This document shows, in pieces, positions 7,316 through 13,429 of a stretch of 16,269 nucleotides of DNA. Location of the stretch: assembly GCA_946408145.1 (NCBI GenBank), contig CAMJQX010000012.1:1-16269 (forward strand), read 5' to 3'. A program made the position numbers and the translations under genes. The stretch is from an uncultured Clostridia bacterium (GTDB lineage: Bacteria > Bacillota_A > Clostridia > Oscillospirales > Oscillospiraceae). The number at the start of each line of letters is the position of its first letter. Position 1 is the first letter of the stretch. The notes under the pieces were generated by a model, which was given only the letters and a program-made list of their open reading frames with translations, had not been told where the DNA came from and made no database searches.

Positions 7316-8272
7316 TCAGATCAGCGTGCTCTCGTCGAGCTTCTTGGCGATCGTGTTGGCGCCGAAGAGCAGGATGATGGCGACGATGCTCTTGAACATG
7401 CCTGCGGCCGTGGCCACGCCGTACTGCTGCTTCGAGATGCCGTATTTCAGCACGAAGATGTCGATGGTCTGCGCCCAGTCGATGGTGAGGGGAGAGCTGA
7501 GCAGGTACTGGAGCTCAAAGCCCGCCTCCATCAGACGGCCGATGTTCATGATCAGCAGGATGACGAAGGTGGATTTGATGCCCGGCAGCGTGACGTAGCG
7601 GATCCGGTTGAAGCGGCCCGCGCCGTCGATCACCGCGGCCTCGTAGAGCGTGGGGTCGATCGCCGTCATGGCCGCGATGTAGATGATGGTGTTCCAGCCG
7701 ACCTCTTTCCAGACGTTGATGACGCCGACCAGCCACCAGAACATGCTCCCTTCCCCCAGGAAGAAGATCGGCTCCTTGATGAGCTTGAGATTGAGCAGCA
7801 TCTGATTGATCGGGCCGTTGCTGGCAAAGACGTTCTGCGCCATGCCGACGACGATGACCATACTCAGGAAGTGCGGCAGGTAGGTGATCGTCTGGACGAA
7901 GCGCTTGAAGCCGGTGTGGCGCACCTCGTTGAGCAGGATGGCCAGCAGGATGGCCGTCACGGTGCCGAACACGAGGTTGATGACGCTCATACCGAGCGTG
8001 TTGCGGATGCTCTGCAGGAAATCCGCGCGCTTGAAGAGCCAGATAAAATTCTTCCAGCCGACGAATTTGCTCCCGGAGATGCCGAGCTTGGGTTTATAAT
8101 CCTGAAACGCGGTGATCCAACCCCACATGGGTCCGTAGTTGAAAAGCAGCACATAGCAGATCATCGGGACGGACATCAGCACGAGCTGCCACTGTCTCGA
8201 AAGCTTCTTTCCGAAGCTCGCTTTTTTCGGACCGCCGCTGTTGTTTTCTTTTTGAATCGCAATGCTGTCCAT
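7316..8272 (-). CDS. Carbohydrate ABC transporter permease (LplB/CUT1 type)
   Basis: This 318-aa permease partners the LplC-type subunit. It has an N-terminal cytoplasmic tail, a first membrane segment at about 29-47 with FNYGPMWGW, and an ATPase-docking loop EAAVIDGAGRFNRI...LP (211-230). The LplB family signature AFQDYKP (residues 55-61) is present. The frame extends to a TTG at 8287, but the ATG at 8272 is preceded by GAGGAG at a 7-nt spacing and is chosen here. It is separated from the binding-protein gene by 154 nt containing a strong hairpin, which could set different expression levels for the two. Confidence 0.93.
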   Translation of the reverse strand: MDSIAIQKENNSGGPKKASFGKKLSRQWQLVLMSVPMICYVLLFNYGPMWGWITAFQDYKPKLGISGSKFVGWKNFIWLFKRADFLQSIRNTLGMSVINLVFGTVTAILLAILLNEVRHTGFKRFVQTITYLPHFLSMVIVVGMAQNVFASNGPINQMLLNLKLIKEPIFFLGEGSMFWWLVGVINVWKEVGWNTIIYIAAMTAIDPTLYEAAVIDGAGRFNRIRYVTLPGIKSTFVILLIMNIGRLMEAGFELQYLLSSPLTIDWAQTIDIFVLKYGISKQQYGVATAAGMFKSIVAIILLFGANTIAKKLDESTLI

Positions 8273-8311
8273 AGCGGTACTCCTCAAATAAAGAAAGAGT
8301 AGATCAATGCA

Positions 8312-8349
8312 GCAGAGGGGAGGGTGCTTTGAGACATCCTCCCCTCTGC
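8312..8349 (-). promoter_or_regulatory. Stem-loop between binding-protein and permease genes
   Basis: A perfect 12-bp stem (GCAGAGGGGAGG 8312-8323 with CCTCCCCTCTGC 8338-8349) encloses a 14-nt loop. In transcript orientation it is followed only by a broken T-rich stretch. It is therefore more likely a partial terminator or an mRNA-protecting hairpin that keeps the binding protein more abundant than the permeases. That arrangement is well known in sugar ABC operons. Confidence 0.7.
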
Positions 8350-8426
8350 CATGTTGCCTTAGGCAGGTATTATTTCGTAGAGGAACTGAAAGCTGTTCGA
8401 TTTAGTTCCCTATCCCTTTTGCGGAC

Positions 8427-10097
8427 TTAGCCCAGAACCTTTGCAGCCTCAGCCTGGACAGCGCCCCACATGTATTCGCCGAACTCGGTGGCGGAGGGAG
8501 TGATCTGCTCCACGAAGGAATCCCACAGCGCGTCAAAGTCGGCGGGATCGCACATGATCAGCTCGGGCAGCATCTTGTCCTGGATGTCCAGGAAGTCCTG
8601 ATGCGCGATGTCAACGGGCGTGTAGTCGATCTGCCAGGCCTCGCCGTAAGGAGCGAGCTCAATGGGAGGATTGACGAAATCGGCAAACTTCTTGTAACCG
8701 TAGTTGCTCAGGAACTCCTTGTCGTACTCGCTCATCTGACCGAAGACGATCTCGGGCTGGTTGCCCGGCTCCCAGCAGTTGCCGGCGAGAGGACCGTCAA
8801 GGATCCAGCCCTGCTTCTTGGGGCTGCTCTGGGTGAAGGCTTCCGCCTTGTTGTGGAGCTTCCAGTTGGCGTTGAGAGAGTTGCTGTACTGCTCGTCGGT
8901 CATCATCAGACGGCCGTCCTCGATGTAGTAGTCCTCGCCTTCAACACCCCAGTTGAAGAGGAGCTGCCACTCGTCGGACATCATCTCTTCCCACATGGCC
9001 ACGATGCGCTCCGGGCACTCGCAGGAAACGGAGATGCCGAAGCCGCGGCGGATGTTGGGCAGAGAGCCGTTGACATAGTGCTCTTCGATCTCCCTGCCGT
9101 CCACATACTCGGGGTCATAAACAAGGCCGAGAGCCACGTAGGTGTTCTTGTACATGTTGGCGTCCTGGAGAGCGAAGGTGGCGGTGTTGAAGTCCCAGGT
9201 CTGGTCGAACATGCCGAGGACCGTGCCGCTGGACAGAGCCGCAATGTACTGGTCATAGTTCATGACGAAGGTGTCTTTGGAGATCAGGCCCTTGTGGAAC
9301 TGCTCGTTGAGCTTCTGGTAGTAGGCCTTCGCGTAGGGCTTGTCGATGAAGGTCTCGGTGTAGAAGTCGGGCGTGCTGACATCGACCAGGACCTCGCCGT
9401 CGTTCGGACGGCCCATCAGGTGCTGAACGGGGTTGATGAGGCAGAAGTGACGCCAGCCTTCGCACAGGATGTCGAAGCCGGTGTACGGGGTGCCGTTCTC
9501 ATCGGTGGGATTGGCCTCGATGAAGGCGTCCAGCAGGTCGAAGTACTCATTCAGGGTGTGGATCTGGGGATAGCCGGCCCACTCGAGGACCTGCTTCTGC
9601 ACGAAGAACGCGGGGCCGTTGACGCTGTTGACGATCTGCTCGCCGTCGGCAAGGCCGTAGTTCGGGATGATGTACATGACGTCGTTGCCGGCCTCATCCT
9701 TCTCGATGATGCGGGCAAGCTGCGGCTCGATATGGGCCCACAGACGAGGCGTCTTTTCGGGGCTGACATAGTCGAGCAGGTTGATCAGGGCGCCGTTGGA
9801 GATCAGCAGGTCCGCGCTGTTGCCGCCGTCGAACAGGTCGGGATAATCGCCGCCGGCGAGCATCAGGCCGAGCTTCTCATCCAGGTCGCCGGCGAGAAAT
9901 TCGAACTCGAACTTGACGCCGAACTCTTCTTCGATCTTCTGATAGATCTTGTTGTCCTCCGCGGGCTGGTCACCGGGGTCGCCGCGGAAGACCGTGAGGG
10001 TGATGGGCTCCGGCGTGTCGTCTGCGAACGCGGGGACGGAGAAGACGAGGGCCGCCAGCATGACCAGCACCATCAGGGCTGCCAGGACTTTTTTCAT
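8427..10097 (-). CDS. Extracellular solute-binding protein of the LplA type
   Basis: This 556-aa exported protein captures the oligosaccharide for the two permeases encoded downstream. A typical Sec signal peptide (MKKVLAALMVLVML...) ends with probable signal peptidase I cleavage after VPAFA (residue 25). The mature part begins DDTPEPITLTVFRGDPGDQP and has the domain length and layout usual for large CUT1 binding proteins (500-560 aa). A strong AAGGAGG site stands 7 nt before the ATG. No cysteine lipobox is visible, which is unusual for a Gram-positive ABC binding protein. It may be released, held by the permeases, or anchored another way. It is the first gene of the operon, about 160 nt after the predicted transcription start. 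Confidence 0.92.
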   Translation of the reverse strand: MKKVLAALMVLVMLAALVFSVPAFADDTPEPITLTVFRGDPGDQPAEDNKIYQKIEEEFGVKFEFEFLAGDLDEKLGLMLAGGDYPDLFDGGNSADLLISNGALINLLDYVSPEKTPRLWAHIEPQLARIIEKDEAGNDVMYIIPNYGLADGEQIVNSVNGPAFFVQKQVLEWAGYPQIHTLNEYFDLLDAFIEANPTDENGTPYTGFDILCEGWRHFCLINPVQHLMGRPNDGEVLVDVSTPDFYTETFIDKPYAKAYYQKLNEQFHKGLISKDTFVMNYDQYIAALSSGTVLGMFDQTWDFNTATFALQDANMYKNTYVALGLVYDPEYVDGREIEEHYVNGSLPNIRRGFGISVSCECPERIVAMWEEMMSDEWQLLFNWGVEGEDYYIEDGRLMMTDEQYSNSLNANWKLHNKAEAFTQSSPKKQGWILDGPLAGNCWEPGNQPEIVFGQMSEYDKEFLSNYGYKKFADFVNPPIELAPYGEAWQIDYTPVDIAHQDFLDIQDKMLPELIMCDPADFDALWDSFVEQITPSATEFGEYMWGAVQAEAAKVLG

Positions 10098-10230
10098 GGG
10101 GATTCCTCCTTAAAAATTTATTTTCACTAAAATGAAAATACCGATTTGGGGAAATTCGGGGAATGCCTGCGTGGAAAAGACTCGGTGCTCGGGGTCGAAA
10201 ACGGGGGTTTCGGTGTTGGCCGCGGAAAGC

Positions 10231-10250
10231 TTAGTAATCGTTTAACTTAG
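10231..10250 (-). promoter_or_regulatory. Putative LacI-family operator of the xylan operon
   Basis: TAATCGTTTA (10235-10244) is a near-palindrome centred on CG, the usual form of a LacI-family site. It begins roughly 10 nt downstream of the predicted start of transcription, where a bound repressor would block the promoter. The octamer CGTTTAAC occurs here (10239-10246) and again at 10489-10496, 250 bp away, next to the perfect palindrome AAACGTTT (10486-10493). No regulator gene lies in this window. Confidence 0.45.
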
Positions 10251-10262
10251 CCTCCCGCTTTG

Positions 10263-10291
10263 ATATTAAACCATAGAATTGAAAAAATCAA
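10263..10291 (-). promoter_or_regulatory. Promoter of the xylan-utilisation operon
   Basis: On the minus strand TTGATT (plus-strand 10286-10291) and TAATAT (10263-10268) are separated by exactly 17 bp, in an AT-rich setting. Transcription should start near 10256, giving a leader of about 160 nt before the binding-protein ATG at 10097. Confidence 0.7.
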
Positions 10292-10560
10292 GACTTTTTT
10301 TCAGATTTTTTATTGAATCTTACATCGTCGGAAGCAGGAAAACGGCCTCCGGCTTCGCTCGGGATTCGTTCTTGGGCAAAATCGCCAAATTTTTGATATA
10401 AAAACTGTAATATAGCGACAAAAACGTGTGAACTGTCAATTCATTCCACCAAAAACGTACCGGAGCAGGCTATTGCGGCATACGAAAACGTTTAACCGAC
10501 CACGCCGTCTTTTCTCCATGATCCGCTGCCGCCCCGCTTCAGCACGCAGGAGATTCGCGG

Positions 10561-10589
10561 TTGAATGTTGCCGCGATCCATACTATAAT
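10561..10589 (+). promoter_or_regulatory. Promoter of the acyltransferase gene
   Basis: TTGAAT (10561-10566) and a consensus TATAAT (10584-10589) are 17 bp apart. The start of transcription would be near 10596, so the translation start must be the ATG at 10624. The in-frame TTG at 10561 is part of the -35 box. Confidence 0.75.
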
Positions 10590-10623
10590 GACTGTATCCT
10601 CACGATTGGATCGGGACTGCCGT

Positions 10624-11658
10624 ATGAACACTCCGCTCTCTCTGCGCCGGATCGGCGATTCGCGCAGGCTGATCATGGGCTTCGCGACGCTCTGGGTCGC
10701 GTTCTTTCATTCCAAATATCTGGCCTTTGCCGACTCTCAGACCCTGCAGCTGCTCGGTCTGGCGGAGCCGCTGGCCTTTCTGCGCACCATCGGCAACTGC
10801 GGCGTGGATTTCTTCCTGTTCCTGTCCGGCTTCGGGCTGTATCATTCCCTGAGCAGAGACGGCGCCGTCCTCCCCTTCTACGGGCGGCGCTTCCGCCGCG
10901 TGCTGCCCGCGACGCTGATCGTTTCGATCCTCGTTACCGCTCTGAACGGGGCCGACAGTCTGCGCGCGTACTGTGCCGACGCCTTTCTCTACGGCTTTTT
11001 CCTCCCGGGCTGCCGCTGCTGGCGCTTCTGGTACTGTTCCTTCCTGCTGCTGCTCTATCTGCTCTACCCTCTGATCCACAGGCTGCTGGCGCGCTTCGAT
11101 CTCGCCGCCGCGCTGGGCCTCGCGGCGGCGTCGGTCGCTCTGTCGCTGCTGCTGCGGCGCTTTGCGCCGGACTATTTCTACCAGATCGAGATCGGCACCA
11201 CCCGTATCCCTGTCTTTGTGCTGGGCGCGTGGGTCGGCAAGCGCAGCCTGCGGGGCGATCGGCTCCCCGGCTGGACAGGGCCGGCGGCGCTTCTGCTCGC
11301 GCTCGCCTGGCTGTGCTTCCTGTATCGCCTCAGGCTCCCGGCCGGATTCAAATTCGTCTGGCGCTATCTCTATCTGCCGCTGGCACTCCTGATGGTCCTG
11401 TCGCTGAGCTGGCTGGATGCGCATGCGCGCGGCCGCTGCCTTCGGCGCGTGCTGGGCTTTTTCGGGGAGTATTCACTGGAGATCTACCTGATCTACGAAA
11501 GCCTGTACCTGTCCATGCGCAGCGTTTTCAAGAGCTCCGACGGCGTGGGGCTGAGCTATGCGCTGCCCTGCTTCGCCGCGTCGCTCCTGCTCGCGCTCGC
11601 CCTGAAACGGGCCGCCGCCGTACTGACGGGGGCTTTGGGCGGCGAAGAACACGCCTGA
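10624..11658 (+). CDS. Acyltransferase-3 family membrane protein
   Basis: This 344-aa polytopic membrane protein resembles the acyltransferase 3 family, which moves acyl groups such as acetyl onto cell-surface sugars or peptidoglycan. Numbering is from the ATG at 10624. The family's helix-1 histidine is probably H29 (LWVAFFHSKY). NCGVDFFLFLSGFGLY (58-73) matches the usual second conserved block, FYGRRFRRVLPATLIV (85-100) the arginine-rich loop, and LGFFGEYSLEIYLIYESLY (277-295) the last conserved helix. About ten hydrophobic segments fill the rest. The ribosome site is weak (GGGA 8 nt before the start). It has its own promoter and a strong terminator, so it is a single-gene unit. Whether it acetylates a wall polymer or another surface glycan cannot be told. 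Confidence 0.8.
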   Translation: MNTPLSLRRIGDSRRLIMGFATLWVAFFHSKYLAFADSQTLQLLGLAEPLAFLRTIGNCGVDFFLFLSGFGLYHSLSRDGAVLPFYGRRFRRVLPATLIVSILVTALNGADSLRAYCADAFLYGFFLPGCRCWRFWYCSFLLLLYLLYPLIHRLLARFDLAAALGLAAASVALSLLLRRFAPDYFYQIEIGTTRIPVFVLGAWVGKRSLRGDRLPGWTGPAALLLALAWLCFLYRLRLPAGFKFVWRYLYLPLALLMVLSLSWLDAHARGRCLRRVLGFFGEYSLEIYLIYESLYLSMRSVFKSSDGVGLSYALPCFAASLLLALALKRAAAVLTGALGGEEHA

Positions 11659-11667
11659 ACGCCACAG

Positions 11668-11700
11668 GCAAAGCGCGGGGCAACAGCCCCGCGTTTTGCT
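11668..11700 (+). terminator. Intrinsic terminator after the acyltransferase gene
   Basis: An 8-bp perfect GC stem, CGCGGGGC (11674-11681) with GCCCCGCG (11686-11693), has an AACA loop and is followed by TTTTGCT. Flanking GCAAA/TTTGC can extend the stem, and the A-rich left side may allow activity in both directions. Confidence 0.85.
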
Positions 11701-11711
11701 CTCTCCCGCCA

Positions 11712-11740
11712 TTGACAGGATCGGCGATCTGGGTTAAAAT
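11712..11740 (+). promoter_or_regulatory. Promoter of the FMN-binding fusion gene
   Basis: A consensus TTGACA (11712-11717) and TAAAAT (11735-11740) are separated by 17 bp. Transcription should start near 11747, giving a leader of about 60 nt. The near-consensus boxes and the strongly C-ending codon choice of the gene suggest high expression. Confidence 0.8.
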
Positions 11741-11805
11741 ATGCTTAAGAAAATCACGGCACGCGCCGGATTTCGAATAATAAGGAAAAAGGAAGGAATG
11801 TCATC

Positions 11806-12957
11806 ATGAAACAGCTGAAACTTGCCCTCGCGTTTGTGCTGACCGCCGTCATGCTGCTCGGCTGCGGCGCCGCCGCCTATGCCGAAACCGGCAGCGCCTC
11901 CGCCCCCGGTCTGGATGAGACCGTCACCGTCTCCGTCACCGTGGAGGACGGCGTGATCACCGCCGCCGAAGCCTCCACCGACAAGGCCGAGGAGACCGTC
12001 GGCCGTCAGGCCCTGACCGATCTGCCCGCCGCCATGGTGGAGCAGAACACCGTCTCCGTTGACGGCGTCTCCGGCGCCACCGCCACCAGCAACGCGATCC
12101 TCGCCGCCGCCGCGCAGGCCTACCTGCAGGCCATCGGCGCGGACATCGACCTCGACGCCTGGGCCGCGGCCGCGGGCTACGGCAAGGGCAGCGCCCCGGT
12201 CGACGTCGTGACCTCCGCCACCGAGTCCGGCGTGGGCGGCATCAACTTCGGCGACGTCGAGCTTCCCGACGATGTGAAGAAAGAGCTGATCCTCGAATAC
12301 CTCAAGGGCGCCGAGGGCAACTACCGCGAGATGTACCAGATCGCCACCTCCGTCAACAACATCCCCACCATCGGCAGCGTCGAGTACGTTCTCGACCCGG
12401 CCGACCTGACCCTCTTCGGCTCCAGCGAGACCAACACCGCCAAGCTCAACAACATGAACATCAACCCCAACGTCGACCTCTACTGGACCCGTCAGATCCG
12501 CGCGGGCGACGTCTGCTCCGAGGCCCTGCCCGTCCTGCCCAGCTACTTCATGAGCTACGGCGTGCAGATCACCGGCACCTACAAGGCCATCCACTTCGCC
12601 GAGCTGAGCGAGGAGGAGGTCCCCGTCTATGTCGCCAAGGCCCACTATTACTTTGAGACGCTCGACACCACCGCGCAGCTCGCCGCGATGGACGACGACG
12701 CTCTCTACGCCTATCTCTGCCAGTCCCCGATGAACTTCTACCAGATCATCCCGAGCCGCATCGTCGTGACCTCTCCCTGGTTCCTGAACGTCTATGACAC
12801 GGGCTATGCCCGCCAGTTCGTCGACGAGGAGCTGCAGGCCCGCCTGCTGGAGATCGTCCGCGGCGACTACCCCGAGGCCGAGGCGCTGACCACGCTCGAC
12901 TTCGCCACCTTCTCCGCCACCGGTCTGAAGACGCAGCAGGTCCTGCGCTTCAGCTGA
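11806..12957 (+). CDS. Exported FMN-binding domain / pyridoxamine-oxidase-like fusion protein
   Basis: This 383-aa exported protein is probably a redox flavoprotein outside the membrane. The leader has LLGC at 17-20, a possible lipobox, and alternatively a signal peptidase I site after AYA (26). Residues about 35-110 form an FMN_bind domain. D86-G-V-S-G-A-T92 fits the motif on which ApbE attaches FMN covalently to the threonine. Residues about 155-290 resemble a pyridoxamine 5'-phosphate oxidase-type split barrel (YQIATSVNNIPTIGSVEY, then SSETNTAKLNNMNINPNVDL), a fold that normally holds flavin non-covalently. The C-terminal ~90 residues are unassigned. An AAGGAAGG site precedes the ATG. The gene stands alone with its own promoter. 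Electron donor and acceptor are unknown. The FMN_bind call is strong; the split-barrel call is moderate. Confidence 0.75.
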   Translation: MKQLKLALAFVLTAVMLLGCGAAAYAETGSASAPGLDETVTVSVTVEDGVITAAEASTDKAEETVGRQALTDLPAAMVEQNTVSVDGVSGATATSNAILAAAAQAYLQAIGADIDLDAWAAAAGYGKGSAPVDVVTSATESGVGGINFGDVELPDDVKKELILEYLKGAEGNYREMYQIATSVNNIPTIGSVEYVLDPADLTLFGSSETNTAKLNNMNINPNVDLYWTRQIRAGDVCSEALPVLPSYFMSYGVQITGTYKAIHFAELSEEEVPVYVAKAHYYFETLDTTAQLAAMDDDALYAYLCQSPMNFYQIIPSRIVVTSPWFLNVYDTGYARQFVDEELQARLLEIVRGDYPEAEALTTLDFATFSATGLKTQQVLRFS

Positions 12958-13012
12958 TGTGCAGACAATAACGCAAGGCCGCGCCGCAAAAGCATGTCCT
13001 GAATCCCGGATG

Positions 13013-13054
13013 CTGACGCAGGGGAGGGCCTCGTGCCCTCCCGGCGGCAGTTTT
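13013..13054 (+). terminator. Probable terminator hairpin after the FMN-binding gene
   Basis: GGGAGGGC (13022-13029) pairs perfectly with GCCCTCCC (13035-13042) across a 5-nt loop. Weaker outer pairing (CTG/CAG) follows, then TTTTC at 13051-13055. It lies about 60 nt past the stop codon. Confidence 0.6.
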
Positions 13055-13064
13055 CGAAATCATA

Positions 13065-13116
13065 AAGAAAGCGTGAGGCGGATCCGCACATTTCTGCGGA
13101 TCCGCCTCACTTTCTT
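13065..13116. terminator. Strong, likely bidirectional terminator between convergent genes
   Basis: A 16-bp perfect stem (13073-13088 with 13095-13110, centred on GGATCC in each arm) has a 6-nt CATTTC loop. It is flanked by AAGAAA on the left and TTTCTT on the right, so T-rich tails exist on both strands. It lies between the plus-strand flavoprotein gene and the minus-strand peptidase gene and could stop transcription from both sides. Confidence 0.85.
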
Positions 13117-13129
13117 GATGCAAGGATAG

Positions 13130-13163
13130 CTTGTCCCGCCGGACGGGGCGAGCCCCGCCTACG
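13130..13163. repeat. GC-rich palindromic repeat module (array B, module 1)
   Basis: This copy of the module at 10-46 shares CTTGTCCCGCCGG, GAGCCCCGCC and CTACG, with a few small deletions. The stem is CGGGGC/GCCCCG (13144-13149 with 13152-13157). Confidence 0.75.
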
Positions 13164-13164
13164 C

Positions 13165-13266
13165 GCACGATTGAAAACACGGCGACACCGTAGGGGCGCT
13201 TCACGAAGCGCCCGCCGCTGCGGTGCATAGGCCGATATTTGCGGGCCGTTCGTGAACGGCCCCTAC
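13165..13266. repeat. 102-bp double-hairpin repeat, copy B
   Basis: This is an ungapped counterpart of 164-265 with 9 differences by eye. Its stems are GGGCGCTTC/GAAGCGCCC (13194-13202 with 13205-13213) and GGGCCGTTC/GAACGGCCC (13243-13251 with 13254-13262). Both stems are perfectly conserved, while most substitutions lie in the left flank and the spacer. Confidence 0.85.
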
Positions 13267-13313
13267 AAGGAGAAAGCGGGACGACACAGGATACTGTCCG
13301 CTACAGGCGCGGA

Positions 13314-13345
13314 GCGGCGGGCTGCCGGGGGCGTCAGCCCCTGCG
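13314..13345. repeat. GC-rich palindromic repeat module (array B, further module)
   Basis: GGGCTG (13319-13324) pairs with CAGCCC (13335-13340), and the module ends in the CCCCTGCG edge seen in the other modules. The arm sequence is different from its neighbours. Confidence 0.6.
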
Positions 13346-13429
13346 ATCACGTCTCCCGCCTCCTAGGCGCTAGGTACTTGGCGCTACTCCCGTCACCTGA
13401 AAACTGAAAACTTTATCCTGACCAGCTCC
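13346..13429. other. Intergenic tail between repeat array B and the peptidase gene
   Basis: No gene is seen. CTCCCGCCTCCTAGGCGCTAGG-like sequence resembles the tail of array A (CTCCGTCTCCTGAGCGCTA). CTGAAAACTGAAAAC at 13397-13411 is identical to 311-325. It stands 19 nt beyond the peptidase stop codon. Confidence 0.5.

Larger units (their letters stand above)
10098..10623. other. Divergent regulatory region (no gene)
   Basis: These 526 bp separate the minus-strand xylan operon from the plus-strand acyltransferase gene and are distinctly AT-richer in the middle (about 10260-10320 and 10380-10450). They contain the two promoters and the operator-like palindrome listed separately. They also contain a 7-bp hairpin ATTTTCA/TGAAAAT (10120-10139) just upstream of the binding-protein ribosome site. 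Three AAAACGT words start at 10421, 10452 and 10485. A minus-strand TTGACA (10434-10439) with TATATT (10409-10414) could be a weak extra promoter, but its spacer is 19 bp. No convincing open reading frame is seen. Confidence 0.6.

Noticed and set aside
7217..10130. Long plus-strand frames opposite the permeases and binding protein (7217-8302, 8601-10130)
   Set aside because: They are antisense shadows of clear ABC transporter genes, with no ribosome site or recognisable domain.
10409..10439. Second minus-strand promoter (TTGACA with TATATT)
   Set aside because: The spacer is 19 bp, and the better 17-bp promoter at 10263-10291 lies closer to the operon and next to an operator-like site. It is kept only as a weak possibility.
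10428..12645. Frames at 10428-11780 (+), 10600-11424 (-) and 11734-12645 (-) overlapping the acyltransferase and FMN-binding genes
   Set aside because: They conflict with genes that have recognisable domains, promoters and terminators. The glycine/valine/aspartate-rich composition of the minus-strand frame is typical of an antisense artefact.
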